Below the pieces are notes generated by a model that was given only the letters and a program-made list of their open reading frames with translations, had not been told where the DNA came from and searched no databases. 64,000 bases of DNA from Sipunculus nudus (lineage: Eukaryota; Annelida; Sipuncula; Golfingiida; Sipunculidae), in assembly GCA_026874595.1 (NCBI GenBank), contig CM049308.1:81270124-81334123 (forward strand), read 5' to 3'. Positions 1 to 12,876 of the stretch are shown piece by piece. Position 1 is the first letter of the stretch. The number at the start of each line of letters is the position of its first letter. Position numbers and translations under genes: made by a program.

Positions 1-91
1 GTATGTGTCCAAAATCTACTTTAAATTTACACATGTTGACCACTGCACTTGCATACTTGGTGATGACAAACAGATGAAGAGCTACATTTTT
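1..91 (+). repeat. Repeat G, left half (interrupted by element A)
   Basis: The sequence from gaccactgcacttgcat to gacaaacagatgaagagctaca matches the left part of the uninterrupted copy near 37848. It ends in a T-run where element A begins. The right half resumes at 6096. Confidence 0.65.
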
Positions 92-785
92 AGCTCAGCT
101 GACTGAAAGTCATCTGAGCTATAGCGATCACTCTTTGTCCGTCGTCCGTCTGTCCGTCCCTTAACCAGGCACAAATCGTAACCGCTGAACCTAGAACCTT
201 GTAACTTGGGATTCTTAGAGGTCCATGAAAAATCTCCTTGGAATCCAGAAATTAGGTCTCTGTTACCCATATCCTTCGAGCTATGGGGCCCCAAAGTACC
301 CCCAAGAAAAGTCAAAAATTTCATACAAAAACTTCAATATCTCATTAACTACTTGACTGATGGTCATGATTTTTGGCATACATATTGATCATGAGATGTT
401 CCATCACTTCCTGCAGACTGGTGGCGCCACCTGTATTTTTCAATTTTTTACAAATTTTTTTCTCTATTTTTGAGACCTTTAAAAATGTGAACATCTGTTA
501 ACAAGGCACAAATCGTAAAGCCTAGACCTAGAATCTTAATTCTTGATACACTGAGAGGTCCATGAAAAATCTCCTTGGAAACCAGAAATTAGGTCTCTGT
601 TACCCATATCCTTCGAGCTATGGGGCCCCAAAGTACCCCCCAGAATAATAAAAAATTTCATACAAAAACTTCAATATCTCAATAACTACAACACTGATGG
701 TCATGATTTTTGGCATACATATTGATCATGAGATGTTCCATAAGTTCCTGCAGACTGGTGGCGCCACCTGTATTTTTCGATTTTT

Positions 786-2855
786 ATGCCCCCGCCACAA
801 AGTGGCCGGGGCATATAGTTTTACCCATGTATGCATTCCGTCTTTCCGTCATTCCGAAATCAAACAGTTGTACGGACTTTTTTTCGCAATGCCTGCAGAT
901 ATTGGCCTAATTTTTGGTGTGTGGGCAGATATAGACCAGTTACAGATCGAGTTCGCGTTTCGTCCCGGTTGACCTTCTTTTGACCGTTTTACGGCTCCTA
1001 AACTTAGAAAATTTCATGAAAAATAGAAATATTCATGACAGATACACATGTACGGACTTTTTTTCGCAATGCCTGCAGATATTGGCCTGATTTTTGGTGT
1101 GTGGGCAGATATAGACCAGTTACAGATCGAGTTCGCGTTTCGTCCCAGTTGACCTACTTTTGACCGTTTTACAGCTCCTGAACATAGAAAATTTCATGAA
1201 AAATATGAAATTTCATGACAAATACACATGTACGGATTTTTTTTCGCAGTGCCTGCAGATATTGGCCTGATTTTTGGTGTATGGACAGATATAGACCAGT
1301 TACAGATCGAGTTCGCGTTTCGTCCCAGTTGACCTACTTTTGACCGTTTTACGGCTCCTAAACTTAGAAAATTTCATGAAAAATAGAAATACTCATGACA
1401 GATACACATGTACGGACTTTTTTTCGCAATGCCTGCAGATATTGGCCTGATTTTTGGTGTGTGGGCTAATATAGACCAGTTACAGATCAAGTTCGCGATT
1501 CGTCCCGGTTGACCTACTTTTGACCGTTGTACAAACATAGAAAATTTCATGAAAAATAGAAATATTCATGAAAGATACACATGTACAGACTTTTTTTCGC
1601 AATGCCTGCAGATATTGGCCTGATTTTTGGTGTGGGCAGATATAGACCAGTTACAGATCGAGTTCGCGTTTCGTCCCGGTTGACCTACTTTTGACCGTTT
1701 TACGGCTCCTAAACTTAGAAAATTTCATGAAAAATAGAATTATTCATGACAGATACACATGTACGGACTTTTTTTCGCAATGCCTGCAGATATTGGCCTG
1801 ATTTTTGGTGTGTGGGCAGATATAGACCAGTTACAGATCGAGTTCGCGTTTCCTCCTGGTTGACCTACTTTTGACCGTTTTACGGCTCCTGAACATAGAA
1901 AATTTCATGAAAAATATGAAATTTCATGACAAATACACATGTAAGGACTTTTTTTCGCAGTGCCTGCAGATATTGGCCTGATTTTTGGTGTGTGGCCAGA
2001 TATTGACCAGTTACAGATTGAGTTCGCATTTCATCCTGGTTGACCTACTTTTGACTGTTGTACGGCTCCTGAACATAGAAAATTTCATGTAAAACATAAA
2101 TTTTCATGACAAATACACTTGTACAGACTTTTCTTCACAATACCTGCAGATATTGGCCTGATGTTTGGTGTGTGGGCAGATAATGACCAGTTACGGATCA
2201 GGTTCACGTTTTGTCCCAGTTGACCTATTTTTGACCGTTTGACGGTGCTCTAACAAAGAAAATTTCATAAAAAGGTGCATATGTATGGACTTTTTTTCGC
2301 AGTGCCTGCAGATACGGGCCTGATTTTTGGTGTGTAGGCAGATAATGACCAGTTACAGATCGAGTTCTTGTTTTCTCTCAGTTGACCTACTTTTGACCAT
2401 TTGACTGCTCCTGAACATAGAAAGTTTCATGAAAAATATAAATTTTCATAACAAATGCATATGTACTTACTTTTTTTCCTCAATGCCTGCAGATACCACC
2501 CTGATTTTTTATGTGTGGGCAGATAATGACAGTTAAAGATCGAGTTCACGTTTCATCCCGGTTGACCTACTTTTGATTGTTTTACGGCTCCTAAACATAG
2601 AAAATTTCATGAAAGACAGAAATTTTTATGGAAAATGCACATGTATGGACTTTTTTTCACAATGCCTGCATATACTGGCATGATTTTTGGTGTGTTGCTT
2701 GATAATGACCCGTTACAGATTGAGTTTCCATTTTGCCCTTGTTGACCTACTTTTGACCATACGACACCTCCTAAACTTAAAAAAATTTTCAAAATTTTAC
2801 AAATGTTTCTAATTTGCCCAAGGCAGGGGCATTCGTGTCGTTGCGACACATCTAG
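786..2855 (+). mobile_element. Element C, Helentron/HINE-like with an 180-bp array
   Basis: The 5' hairpin is ATGCCCCCGCCAC-aaa-GTGGCCGGGGCAT. The 3' end has the inverted copy GGCAGGGGCAT, the hairpin GTGTCG-ttg-CGACAC and terminal ATCTAG. It sits inside a T-run of an A monomer, and joining the flanks restores the monomer. Only one copy is in the window. Confidence 0.68.
869..2816 (+). repeat. Tandem array of about 11 units of 180 bp
   Basis: Units begin tgtacggactttttttcgc at 869, 1049, 1229, 1409, 1582, 1760, 1940, 2120, 2282, 2462 and 2642. Most spacings are exactly 180, with occasional 162-178. Divergence rises towards the 3' units. Each includes gcctgcagatattggcctga and a tgacctacttttgacc block. 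Confidence 0.85.
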
Positions 2856-4593
2856 TTTTACAATTTTTTCCTCTATTTTTGAGACGTTTAAAGATGCTGT
2901 CATCTGTTAACGTGGCACAAATCGTAACCACTAGACCTAGAATCTTCATTCTCGACACACTGAGAAACCTATTAAAAGTCTCCGTGGAAACCATAAATTA
3001 GATCTCTGTTACCCATATCCTTCGAGCTATGGGGCCCCAAAGTACCCCCCAGAAAAGTCAAAATTGTCATACAAAAACTTCAATATCTCATTAACTACTT
3101 GACTGATGGTCATGATTTTTGGCATACGTATTGATCATGAGATGTTCCATCACTTCCTGCAGACTGGTGGCACCACCTGAATTTTTCGATTTTTTACAAA
3201 TTTAAAAATGTGAACAGATGTTAACAGGGCACAAATCATAAAGACTGGACCTAGAATCTTCATTCTTGACACACTGAGAGGTCCATAAAAAGTCTGCATG
3301 GAAACCTGAAATAAGGTCTCTGTTACCCATATCCTTTGAGCTATGGGGGGCTCCCAATAATCCCCCAGAATAATGGAAAATTTGATACAAAAACTGCAGT
3401 ATCTCAATATCTACAACACTGATCGTCATGATTTTCGGCATACATATTGATAAAAACAAACTGCAACATCTCAATAACTACAACACTGATGGTCATGATT
3501 TTTGGCATACATATTGATCAAGAGGTGTTTCATCAGTACCTGCAGACTGGTGGTGCCACCTGTATTTTTTTTAAAATTTTCACAATTTTTTTTTCTCTAT
3601 TTTCGAGACCTTTCAGGATGTAGTTATCTGTCATCAGGGTACAAATCGTAAGGACTGGACCTAGAATCTTCATTGTTGACACACAGGGAGACCTATGAAA
3701 AGTCTCCACGAAAACATGAAATTAGGTCTCTGTTACCCATATCCTTTGAGCTATGGCACTCCAAAGCACAGCTCAGAATAATGGAAAATTTGATACAAAA
3801 GCTGAAGTATCTGAACAACTAATGCAGAGATCACCATAATTGTTTTCATGGATATTGATCATGGAGTGTTTCATCAGTTTCTGCAGACTGGTGGCACCAC
3901 CTGTATTTGTTCGGGTTTTTTTACGAATTTTTTCTCTATTTTTGAGACCTTTAAAGTTATGAACATCTGTTAACAGGGCACAAATCATTAAAACTGGACC
4001 TAGAATCTTCATTCTTGACACACAGGGAGACCCATGAAAAGTCTCCATGGAAACCTGAAATTAGGTCTCTGTTACCCATATTCTTTAAGCTGTATGGCTC
4101 CAAATTACCCCCCAGAATAATGGAAAATTTGATACAAAAACTGCAGTATCTCAATTATATCTACAACACTGATCGTCATGATTTTCGGCATACATATTGA
4201 TCATGACCTGTTCCATCAGTTTCTGCAGACTGGGTGCGCCACCTCTATTTTTTTCAAATTTTTACGATTTTTTTTCTCTTTTTTTGATACCTTTAAAGAT
4301 GTGGTTATCTGTCAACAGGGTACAAATCGCAACAACTGCACCTAGAATCTTCATTCTTGTCATGCAAGAAGGCCCATGAAAAGTGCCTGTGAAAACTTAA
4401 AATAAGGTCTCTGTTACCCATATCCTCCAAGCTATAGGACTCCGAAGTATCCCTCAGAATAATGGGCAATTTGATACAAAAGCTGAAGTATCTGAACAAC
4501 TAATGCAGAGATCACCATGGTTCTTTGCATGGATATTGATGTTTGTAAGTGTTTTTATTAGTTTCTGCAGACTGGTGGAGCCACCTGTATTTT

Positions 4594-5915
4594 TGTACCG
4601 CCAAAACGAAGTTTTGTGGATACTGTTTTTGACCGGGTTCCTCCGCCTTTGCCGGGTTCGTTTCCAGAGAGCTCCTCTGAGACTTGATTTTATCAGCTTT
4701 CCAAGCTCATATCTCGGGAACCGTTTGACTGATCAGGAAATAAAATTTATACTAATGTAGCCCTTGGATAGCTCTATAACATACACAAAAAATGGTGGCG
4801 CCACCTGTAACCATGTTTGCACAGTGTCCATCTGTTCATCTGCCTTTGGTTAAAATCACTCATATCTCTGCAGTGAATTGACTAATTCACCTGAAATTCA
4901 GCATGCGTATACATCCTGGATAGCTTTCTTGATTTTATGACAGGTGGCGCCACCTACATTCTCATTCAAGCTGATGACATCCAAGCTCATATTTCGGGAA
5001 CCGTTTGACCGATCGGGCCAAAATTTTGCATGTATATAGATCTAACATAGCTCTTTATCATACGCTAAACTGGTGGCGCCACCTGCAACCATTTTTGCAC
5101 AGCGTCTGTCTGTTTGTCTGCCGTGCAATAATGTCACTCATATCTCGGCAGTGGTTTGACATATCTGCCTAAAATTTTGCAGTTTTATACATCCTGGATA
5201 GCTTTCTTGATTTTATGACAGGTGGCACCACCTACATTCACGTTGACGCTGATGACATCCAAGCTCATATCTCGGGAACCGTTTGACCGATCGGGCCAAA
5301 ATTTTGCATGTGTATAGATCTAACATAGCTCTTTATCATACACAAAACTGGTGGCACCACCTGCAACCATTTTTGCACAGCGTCTGACTGTTTGTCTGCC
5401 TTGCAATAAAGTCACTCATTTCTCTGTAGTGGTTTGACATAACTGCCTAAAATTTTGCAGGTTTATACATCCTGGATAGCTTTCTTGATTTTATGACAGG
5501 TGGCGCCACCTACATTCTAGTTAACGCTGCACACATCCAAGCTAATATCTCAGGAACCATTTGACCGATTGGGCCAAAATTGTGCTTGTGTTTAGATCTC
5601 ACATAGGTCTTTATCATACACAAAACTGCAACCATTTTTGCACAGCGTCTGTCTGTTTGTCTGCCGTGGGCTAAAATCACTCATATCCATGTAGTGGTTT
5701 GACTTTTCTGCCTAAAATTTTGCATATGTATACAACTTGGACAGCTTTCTGGATTTGTGGTAGGTTGCACAACCTACATACACATTTAGGCTGCAGACAT
5801 CCATGCTAATATGCAACATACCTCACTCTGTTTCCCCTAGCCACTCAATCCATGCCTCACTTCACTCTGATTTTGGCAGATACACGTAGTCACTTGTCGG
5901 CTACCCCTATTCTAG
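4594..5915 (+). mobile_element. Element B1 (Helentron/HINE-like)
   Basis: It starts with the hairpin GTACCGCCAAAAC-gaa-GTTTTGTGGATAC and ends with the GTAGTC...GCTAC hairpin followed by TATTCTAG. It is inserted in a T-run of an A monomer. The interior has repeated ctcatatctcgggaaccgtt and ggtggcgccacctg segments about 140 bases apart. The last units are degraded. Confidence 0.7.
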
Positions 5916-6095
5916 TTTTTAAAGTTTACACATTTTTTCTCTATTTTTCAGATATATAAATACAGACTAAATCTTGGCCTGTTGGTTAATCCGTTTGATG
6001 CTTCAGTTGAATGGGTATCTACCATTCTGATAATAAAATTTCCTTTTGTGAATCTCTTCCTAGTCAGCTGAGCGTCATGACCCATGGGTCACTTG

Positions 6096-6245
6096 TTTTT
6101 ATGAAATTTTCTAACATCGATCTGAACAAGTCTGAAATTTATTACTTAAGTAATAATTGAATTGATGAATGAACTGAAGGTAAAGAATCGAGAATTGAAT
6201 TGATTCTATGGGCCCTCACAGTTCACAGGCCTACATATTATACAG
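6096..6245 (+). repeat. Repeat G, right half
   Basis: The block ending in gaattgaattgattctatgg and cacaggcctacata matches the right half of the copy at about 38010-38112. With 1-91 it gives the empty-site comparison that fixes the borders of A1. Confidence 0.6.
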
Positions 6246-8129
6246 ATAGATAGGCTGAACACATGCTGGACTATATAGAGCTCTAGGTAAAACATTGACA
6301 ACAGAATTGAGAAAAGTAATGTTGATTTAGGAATCTAGTGCAGCCAAAAATAAATCAATCCGCTGTACTGGAAAAAAAAGGTGGTTTAAACCTGTTTCAT
6401 ATTCAGTGGTCTTCTAAAACACTTTGTTCATTAACTGGCCAACTCAGTGAAAAGATATCATACCAGTATGACCTGAATATGCTTTTTCAGGGGATAAGTG
6501 TTGGTCTTTGGCAGTATATTGTTTATATTGTGCCTTTTGGGTGTATATAAATGTTAAAAGCATGCTCTTATAAGACTTGTTAACCCAAATTATTTATGGG
6601 TGTTAATGATGATCTTGTATGAAGATATATTACCATGACCAGTGATGTGCTTCATATGTGTAGCATATATGCTCTCAGAGTTGAGAGCTTTTACCAGACC
6701 TGTTCACCATAGTTTTTTTTCATGTATTAGGCACTGTAGCTATGCTTCTTCATATATTTCTGTACAGTATAAACATACTTCAAGTAAGAGTACTTTTACT
6801 ATTGCAGCTATTTCTGAGTGCAGACCTTGTCATATGTACTTATCTTGATACTTCAGGGACTAATCAATCATTATGTCTAGCATTGTCCACTTGAGTAGGA
6901 CCCTGTGCTAAATGGCGTGTGAACTATTTGTTATTTACCAGACTGCAATAGAATTGTCACCTAAATGTAGCAAATTTAAGATAATAGTATACAATCCAGG
7001 ATTTACATTCCTAATATTATATTATATTTATATATATATATAAACAGCTGGCCTTGTATTCCTTATGGTAACTTAAATATGATATCTACTGATTAAAATG
7101 CCAGGGGGAGATAATCAGTTATATAGATCTACAAGATAGAAACAAAGTTTTGGTTTTCAGAATTTTTGGTGCAGATGTATGATCTTTTACTATTGATAAC
7201 CATGTACATATCTATCCATATCTTACAATCCTTTATCATATGTCTGTAGGGGATGAAAATCATAGAGTTGCTTCAGATTATATACCTTTTATATTCTGGT
7301 CCAAGCCTTTTCCCACATTAACAGACCCAATTGGCATTTTAGGCTACACATCATGATGAATACCTGTTCACAGATTAAGAATTAGTTGGTTAAGAGAATA
7401 TTAAACTGTGATTGTTATGAATGAATGCTTGCCTCTGTATTGAGATGCAATACTTTTACATAGCACCTAGGCATACACAACTTGACAAGAACACCATGTT
7501 ATCTTTAACTGGTGGTGCTTATCAATGGGTTATATGTGTGGTTTTAATAAATATACTAGAAATCTGCATTCTAAGGAATGCAATCCTTCACCATATTGGG
7601 GTCCCTTTTGAAGGATGCTCCCCAACTCATATTTGAATTCACTTATTGAGCCCATAGTCCCAGGTTCATACATGCATAAATGACTACATTTGTGAATGTT
7701 CCTTGATGATGTTATTGAATCCAGATCAACTGCAGGATCCACACCAAAATCTAATAGATTCTCCATTGGCCCATTCCCTAATTACCCTGATATATTCATG
7801 AGATTCCATTCAAGATAGTGTAATTGTTATGAACCAACATACACACAGACATGCTCACATGAACAGGGATGAACACATACCCTCCTTGTGGAGGTAATCA
7901 TGGCTTGGAATTGTGAGAAATGTTCATATCAGTTAATTGCTTTGTCAGCAGTTGCTTATCAATATCTGTATGAAATTTAGTTCTGTGAAATCTGTTTTGC
8001 TGCAACTAACCAATAATAAGGAAGAACCACTTATTTTCAGCATTATGGAAGCCTTGGTCACCCTTCTACCCAGCATGGGCAAAAAAACATAGCCTTTACT
8101 TAATTGCTCTTTTTGTTTTATATCTTCAG
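6246..8129. other. Unannotated AT-rich stretch upstream of the bHLH helix 2 exon
   Basis: I found no exon with a convincing basic/helix 1 sequence, no repeat family member and no RNA gene. A short (TA)n tract lies near 7027-7042. It is probably intron. Confidence 0.5.
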
Positions 8130-8262
8130 ATTGTGATGCTACAGAGGATAATCCACTACATCTGCCATTTGGAAGGTTATATACAGGCCCTCTGTGATCA
8201 GATGGAACTGGCTCTGGAATTCAAAGGACTCTTCCTGTCAAATCAACTTCCCAAAGATGCTG
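8130..8262 (+). CDS. Exon encoding bHLH helix 2 (MEIOSIN-like gene)
   Basis: The acceptor is tatcttcag and the donor is CTG|gtataa. The exon opens in phase 0 and closes in phase 1, giving 44 codons. It begins IVMLQRIIHYICHLEGYIQAL in two stretches (IVMLQRIIHYI then CHLEGYIQAL), the pattern of a bHLH second helix: a hydrophobic heptad ending in an L-x(3)-I zipper-like extension. It then runs into a less ordered tail ending LSNQLPKDA. The loop, helix 1 and basic residues would be in the preceding exon, which I could not find between 6.2 and 8.1 kb. Because the basic region is not visible, DNA-binding competence cannot be judged. Confidence 0.7.
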
Positions 8263-8451
8263 GTATAATTATTTATTACAAACATTGTTTTCTTTAGTTT
8301 TTTCTTGATATATATGACTCTTATCATGGTAATGTGAAGTGACAGCATATGCTGACTTACACAAGTGCACCCCCAGTAACATTTTCATGAAAGTTGATTG
8401 AGGATGTACTGTCTTGTTTCTTATACCTTTGCAGATTAATTATATTTACAG

Positions 8452-8549
8452 AGTGCAAGTTACTGTTTTCACCAGCTGTTAGGACTGAACAGAGTGCCGC
8501 TGTTCTTTCACCAACTGAAGTTCAAGAAAGTAACCATGCAGAGTATGAG
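8452..8549 (+). CDS. Internal exon of MEIOSIN-like gene (linker)
   Basis: The acceptor is ttatatttacag and the donor is GAG|gtacag. It takes the single base left by the previous exon (G+AG gives Glu) and closes in phase 0. It encodes 33 residues, starting ECKLLFSPAVRTEQSA and ending NHAEYE, with no recognised domain. The support is exact phase agreement with both neighbours and an open frame across the whole exon; the intron before it is only about 190 bases. Confidence 0.65.
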
Positions 8550-9755
8550 GTACAGTCCATCATTACACCCAATAAAAGTATAAGACCCTAATCAGTTTTA
8601 AAATATGTATACAAACACATTGAGCATATTGCATGTAAACAAATTGTTCCTGTTCACTTTCTCCCATTTAACAATACAAGTTCAACATTCTAATTTGACA
8701 GTTTGAAAAAATACAACAAACTCTCTAACATTTATTTGCTAAGGAGAGTTTGTCCATCAGATGTTTTCTTTAAATACTGCTCTGTTTTAATTAACCCTTT
8801 TTTCCACACATTGAAACCGGACCTATTTTGCTCCACATCACTTTCTTTAAAGGACTCCATGTTTGACTTGATCATCTCTTTTGGATCATTGTGCCATTGC
8901 CATAATTTTTTTTTTTCGACTGATCAACCTTTATTTCAAACACTTGTGTAGCATCTTGTTAATCCCAAAAATAATTTCAGTATGAGACACAGTGACTAGC
9001 CCCCTATGGTGATATTGTCTTTTAATAGAATTATGAACAAATCCAGCATTTCACAGGGTTCGTAGGTGGCTTTAATTGCCTGGATAATCATGGAAAATGG
9101 CTGGAAGTCCTGGAAGAGCAGCCTGTGTCTGGAAATTAGTGAAAGGGTCCTGAGAAACTGGTTAGACCAAAGTTAAACTTGAACATACAAATCAGGTCAA
9201 TTTAAGTGAACCAAAACTGCTTGTATGTTGCTGAAAGGATCTACTAACTACTTTATTGTCATTGTTCCAAGTTTTGATAATACTTATTCATGACCTCGTC
9301 CATACCTTTGTTTCAAACTTACTTGTTTGCTGAATTGACATCTTCTGATATTCTTCTATCTTTCATCACCTTTGTTTAGGGAGAGCTATCATCTACAATG
9401 GTCCATTACTATCTTTAATAACAACATTTACCTGAGTACCATCTTAGTTGTTTTATACCTTTAAAATTGGTAAAAATCCTGGAAATGTCCTGGATTTTTG
9501 TAAGCCTTGATGTGCATGAACCCTGTTTTAAGAAATGGAAAAACATCTTCATGATCATTTGGTTTTGACCTGTGTTTGGTTTGTTGGATGGATATTGCTG
9601 AAGGGGTAAAAAGATGATAAACAAGGAATCATATTCCTTTTCAAAACTTTAAAAGGAATCCGAGTTTAAAGGTAATTTAATTGATTATTCTTAATCATCT
9701 GGATTTTGATGTGTTATTAAAAAATCCAGAACAATTTGTAGAGGGGGTTTTACAG

Positions 9756-9966
9756 GATGCCAGTGAGCTGGGCAGGAACTCCGCAATGAAGATCTCCTCA
9801 CCGACCATAGACTCCACCACGTTTTCCTGTCCGTCAGTGAGTCACGAGGTCGAGATCACAGAGGATGGGGAACCAGCAGATGATGAGCCGTCCCAGGAAG
9901 AACAGCCTTATATACTGGCAGAAAATGATCAGCTGATTGAGGAGGTCGTCAGGAACATGACAATGG
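9756..9966 (+). CDS. Internal exon of MEIOSIN-like gene (acidic linker)
   Basis: The acceptor is gggggttttacag and the donor is ATGG|gtaaag. It is phase 0 in and phase 1 out, 70 codons. The middle is strongly acidic (ITEDGEPADDEPSQEEQP), followed by a predicted helix LIEEVVRNMTM. Base composition is clearly more GC-rich than the flanking intron, as expected of coding sequence. Acidic stretches of this kind are common in transcriptional activators, but no domain is recognisable. Confidence 0.72.
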
Positions 9967-10526
9967 GTAAAGTAACAATAGTTACAATACATTACCTAAC
10001 AATGACTGCAGTATTTGTCTTGTGGATACTCTTCACATACAGAATATGTTGTAGAATGTTCTGACTCCTTATACATATCTTGCATTTCATATTGAAGAAA
10101 TTCCACACTTACGTGTATTGGTTTTGTTCTTATTGAAATCATAACGTTTGCTTCAGTGTTCATGGTAAATGGCAACAATTCTTATCACCTTTTGTAGTTC
10201 ATATGTCAAATGACAGATGGTGCTTCATGCTGGAATCATCAGTGAGATCCCTAATTCATTAATACAGTCTTTCAAATTCTTTTTGTGTCTGTTTTAGAGA
10301 GTGGTATTTATATTTTTTTATTAAGATTTCAGTTTGCATGTATATGTTTGTGTGCTTTAATTTGATAACGAATTATTTGGAAGGATTATTTAAATAACTT
10401 ATTTCAATAAACAAACCTAAATAATTACCTCAAAATAAAACACTGACATGACTCCTTTGAATAACCCATAAAGGCTTATTAGTTAGATCACTGTTGTTGA
10501 GTCTCTCTCTGATATTTGACTTGCAG

Positions 10527-10630
10527 AAACCAGCCCACTAAACACAGAGAAGATGGACTGGATTGACCTGGGCTCAGCAGAACTTTTGTCAGTGGATGAT
10601 GAGGGACAAGGGCAACAAGTCATGGGGGAG
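10527..10630 (+). CDS. Internal exon of MEIOSIN-like gene (acidic motif MDWIDL)
   Basis: The acceptor is tttgacttgcag and the donor is GAG|gtaggt. It enters in phase 1 (G+AA gives Glu) and leaves in phase 0, 35 codons. It includes KMDWIDLGSAELLSVDDEG, an acidic-hydrophobic motif of the type used for co-activator contact; that role is inference only. Phase agreement with both neighbours and the absence of stops support it. Confidence 0.68.
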
Positions 10631-11606
10631 GTAGGTTCTAGGGGTAGTATGGTTATAACAGTTTTTATTCGCATATTTGATAGGCATTACCTGACAAGGA
10701 CTTGAATACTAATTACCATGCAAAGTATGTATAAAGTTGACTTTGTGATGGCTTTGAAAACTTTCTTGCAAGAAGGAATGGACATAAAGAGAGTGCAAAA
10801 TCATTCTTGCTCATATAATTCAAAAATTCATTTAGGTACAAAGGGAATCTTGAACTTTGAACTCCCTCCCCCCCCCCCTCCATCCCGCCTCAAATATCAT
10901 ATTAAATAATTATAAAATTGAAAAACAAAGGATAAAATGTTATTGACTGATAATAAGTCCCTTTAAAATAAGCTAAATATTATATATATGTATACATTGA
11001 CTAGCACAAGTTTAAAGTTCCACATCAATCCTATAAATATAGACTTTGCAGTAAATTCCGTTATACATGTACACACACATAGGTACTCAAGTCTAAATTT
11101 TAGACTCAGGTACTCAGTAAGTATAACTGTACCTGAATTAAGGACTCGATACCCCTTTCAGCTCCAGAAGGTCCTCCAAAATTGTACAAGTAATGGTTTT
11201 TATCACCACATTAAAGACACCTGTTGGTTAGAAATAACATTAAGTTTGGGTATGGATCATTTTTCTTATTATTTCTCAAATTTAAAATTATCTTTAATGA
11301 TAAGGTTCCTGTTTACTTTAGCTTGTGCATGATTTGAAGTGACAAAATGCGCAGTTCTGGCTCATTTGACTTAGGCACAGCAGGTGTTCATCAGGTATTG
11401 TATGCTCATTACTAATAACAGAAAGGTACATGAACTCACATATACTGAAAGAAGCATTCTGGAACCATTTGATTTATTCTGATTGATAATGTATCAAAAT
11501 GATTGGTTCAGATTTTTAAGATTTCATTGAATTATTTTTACATTAATATATGTATGGTTTCTTTACTTAATACAGGTAGTAATTTTATCAATGAATACAA
11601 CTTCAG

Positions 11607-11729
11607 GTGGACACAGACTCCCCTTGGGTTACCTGTACCTTGGATCCAGGTGGCAGCAGTGAAGGTTATACTGTCATCACAGATATGCATGAGGACGAGG
11701 TCGTGAGGGAGGAGGTGGTAGGATTTGAA
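11607..11729 (+). CDS. Internal exon of MEIOSIN-like gene
   Basis: The acceptor is tacaacttcag and the donor is GAA|gtaaga. It is phase 0 in and out, exactly 41 codons. It begins VDTDSPWVTCTLDPGG and ends EDEVVREEVVGFE, so it is again acidic. An alternative internal donor (GAG|gtggta) is weaker. It can join directly to the exon at 12877, giving ...VVGFE|DLPFSK.... Confidence 0.68.
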
Positions 11730-11991
11730 GTAAGATTGATGATTTATAATATTCAAATATGCTGAAGCTAAGTTTAACTCATGTTTCTCCTGAGGATACA
11801 GCATTCACATAAATATAGCTTAACACCCTCCAGTTTACAGTAATTATGGATTCATTTGGGACCAATTATTATGAGTTGACTTCACCACCAGAGCCCTTGA
11901 ACCCCACCCTTTTGACCTTATATATTATTATTATAATGAGCCCCCAAAACACTCCTACACAGAAGGTCTTCCTTGCAACAACTTTTTACAG

Positions 11992-12021
11992 GACAATAAT
12001 GAGGTCACAAAGGTTGATGAC
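11992..12021 (+). CDS. Possible micro-exon (weak)
   Basis: A good acceptor (caactttttacag) opens a frame DNNEVTKVDD that could end at GAC|gtagat in phase 0 and so fit between its neighbours. The donor is weak. The frame also stays open to a better donor at 12145, but that ends in phase 1 and would put the next exon out of frame within 15 codons. It may be a decoy acceptor. Confidence 0.2.
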
Positions 12022-12876
12022 GTAGATGTCGCATTGACTGACATCATCATTTGGAATCACTGCACTGATGAAAATAGTGCAGTCATTGTGAACTGTCTTG
12101 CAATATTTTGGATTATATGGCTCATACAAATTACATACCGTGCTGGTAAGACATTATTATTAAAGCGGTAGTCTGAGGAATGGCTCCTGCAACCTTTTGC
12201 CTAGAACTTTTTATACTGTCTCCTTTGTATAAAAAAAAATATCTAGGAAAACATGCTGACATGGATACTGGTACAGACTACACATGTTCTGTTAGGGAGA
12301 GGTCTCATAAATTACGCAAATTATATTATGGTCAGGTCACTCACGGTTTACAGTAATATCAGCGACATGATTGGATGCATGGAACAGTTATGCTCATGAT
12401 TATTCAATAAATGAACCTGCTATTAAGGTCACGTAAAGTTCATGGTGAGGTCAATTACCACAAAGTCGAAACTTGTGGTAAAATATAAATGTAGCAAATT
12501 GACACCTGTTTGCCAGTTCCTCAGTCAAAATCTTTTTTTTTTTTTTTTGCTTCTTGTTGGGGCTAACAGTTAAACTAATTTACATGATTCTGAAATTAGC
12601 AGATTTAATTTTTTGTTATATATTTAAATGAACATTCATCTGAAGAATCAAATATTAGAAAATGTTGGAATTTTCTGTTTTTCTGATATAAACAAGATAA
12701 AACTAGCATTATAAAAATAATTTTAAAAATTTTATAAACTGTTTTGGACCTTGTTTTACATTTTACTTATATTTTATCATTATGGTAGTCTTCATCTTAT
12801 TGTCTTTAAAAAATTTAGGTGGAATCCTTTTATGAAAAAATATTTATGTGGTATATGAGATTTTATTTTTCCTTAG

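Larger units (their letters stand above)
88..6095 (+). mobile_element. Element A1, Helentron/HINE-like, carrying nested C and B
   Basis: The 5' end is the hairpin AGCTCAGCTGAC-tgaaa-GTCATCTGAGCT at 92-120. Near the 3' end the inverted copy GTCAGCTGAGC recurs, followed by the palindrome GACCCATGGGTC (6079-6090) and the terminal CTTG next to T residues. Between them lie about seven degenerate tandem monomers of roughly 310-415 bases, each opening with a form of ggcacaaatcgtaa and carrying ggtggcgccacctgta. Two other elements are inserted in T-runs of these monomers. No transposase or Rep/helicase is encoded, so it is non-autonomous. Confidence 0.7.
8550..12876 (+). other. Introns between the N-terminal exons
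   Basis: Apart from the exons listed separately, this stretch is AT-rich intron of about 0.5 to 1.2 kb per segment. It holds a C-rich run near 10865-10880, a T-run near 12532-12548 and no copy of the large repeat families. I see no second gene. Confidence 0.6.

Noticed and set aside
5881-5915. Canonical Helitron call for B and C from the hairpin plus CTAG end
   Set aside because: The 5' ends lack the TC start and carry an inverted repeat, so a Helentron/HINE-type element fits better.
6338-6550. Open frame as the missing bHLH helix 1 exon
   Set aside because: It has no basic cluster or helix 1 pattern and no suitable phase-0 donor.
11992-12145. Longer exon ending at GCTG|gtaaga
   Set aside because: It ends in phase 1 while the next exon needs phase 0 and would stop within 15 codons; the encoded end is strongly hydrophobic, unlike the rest of the protein.
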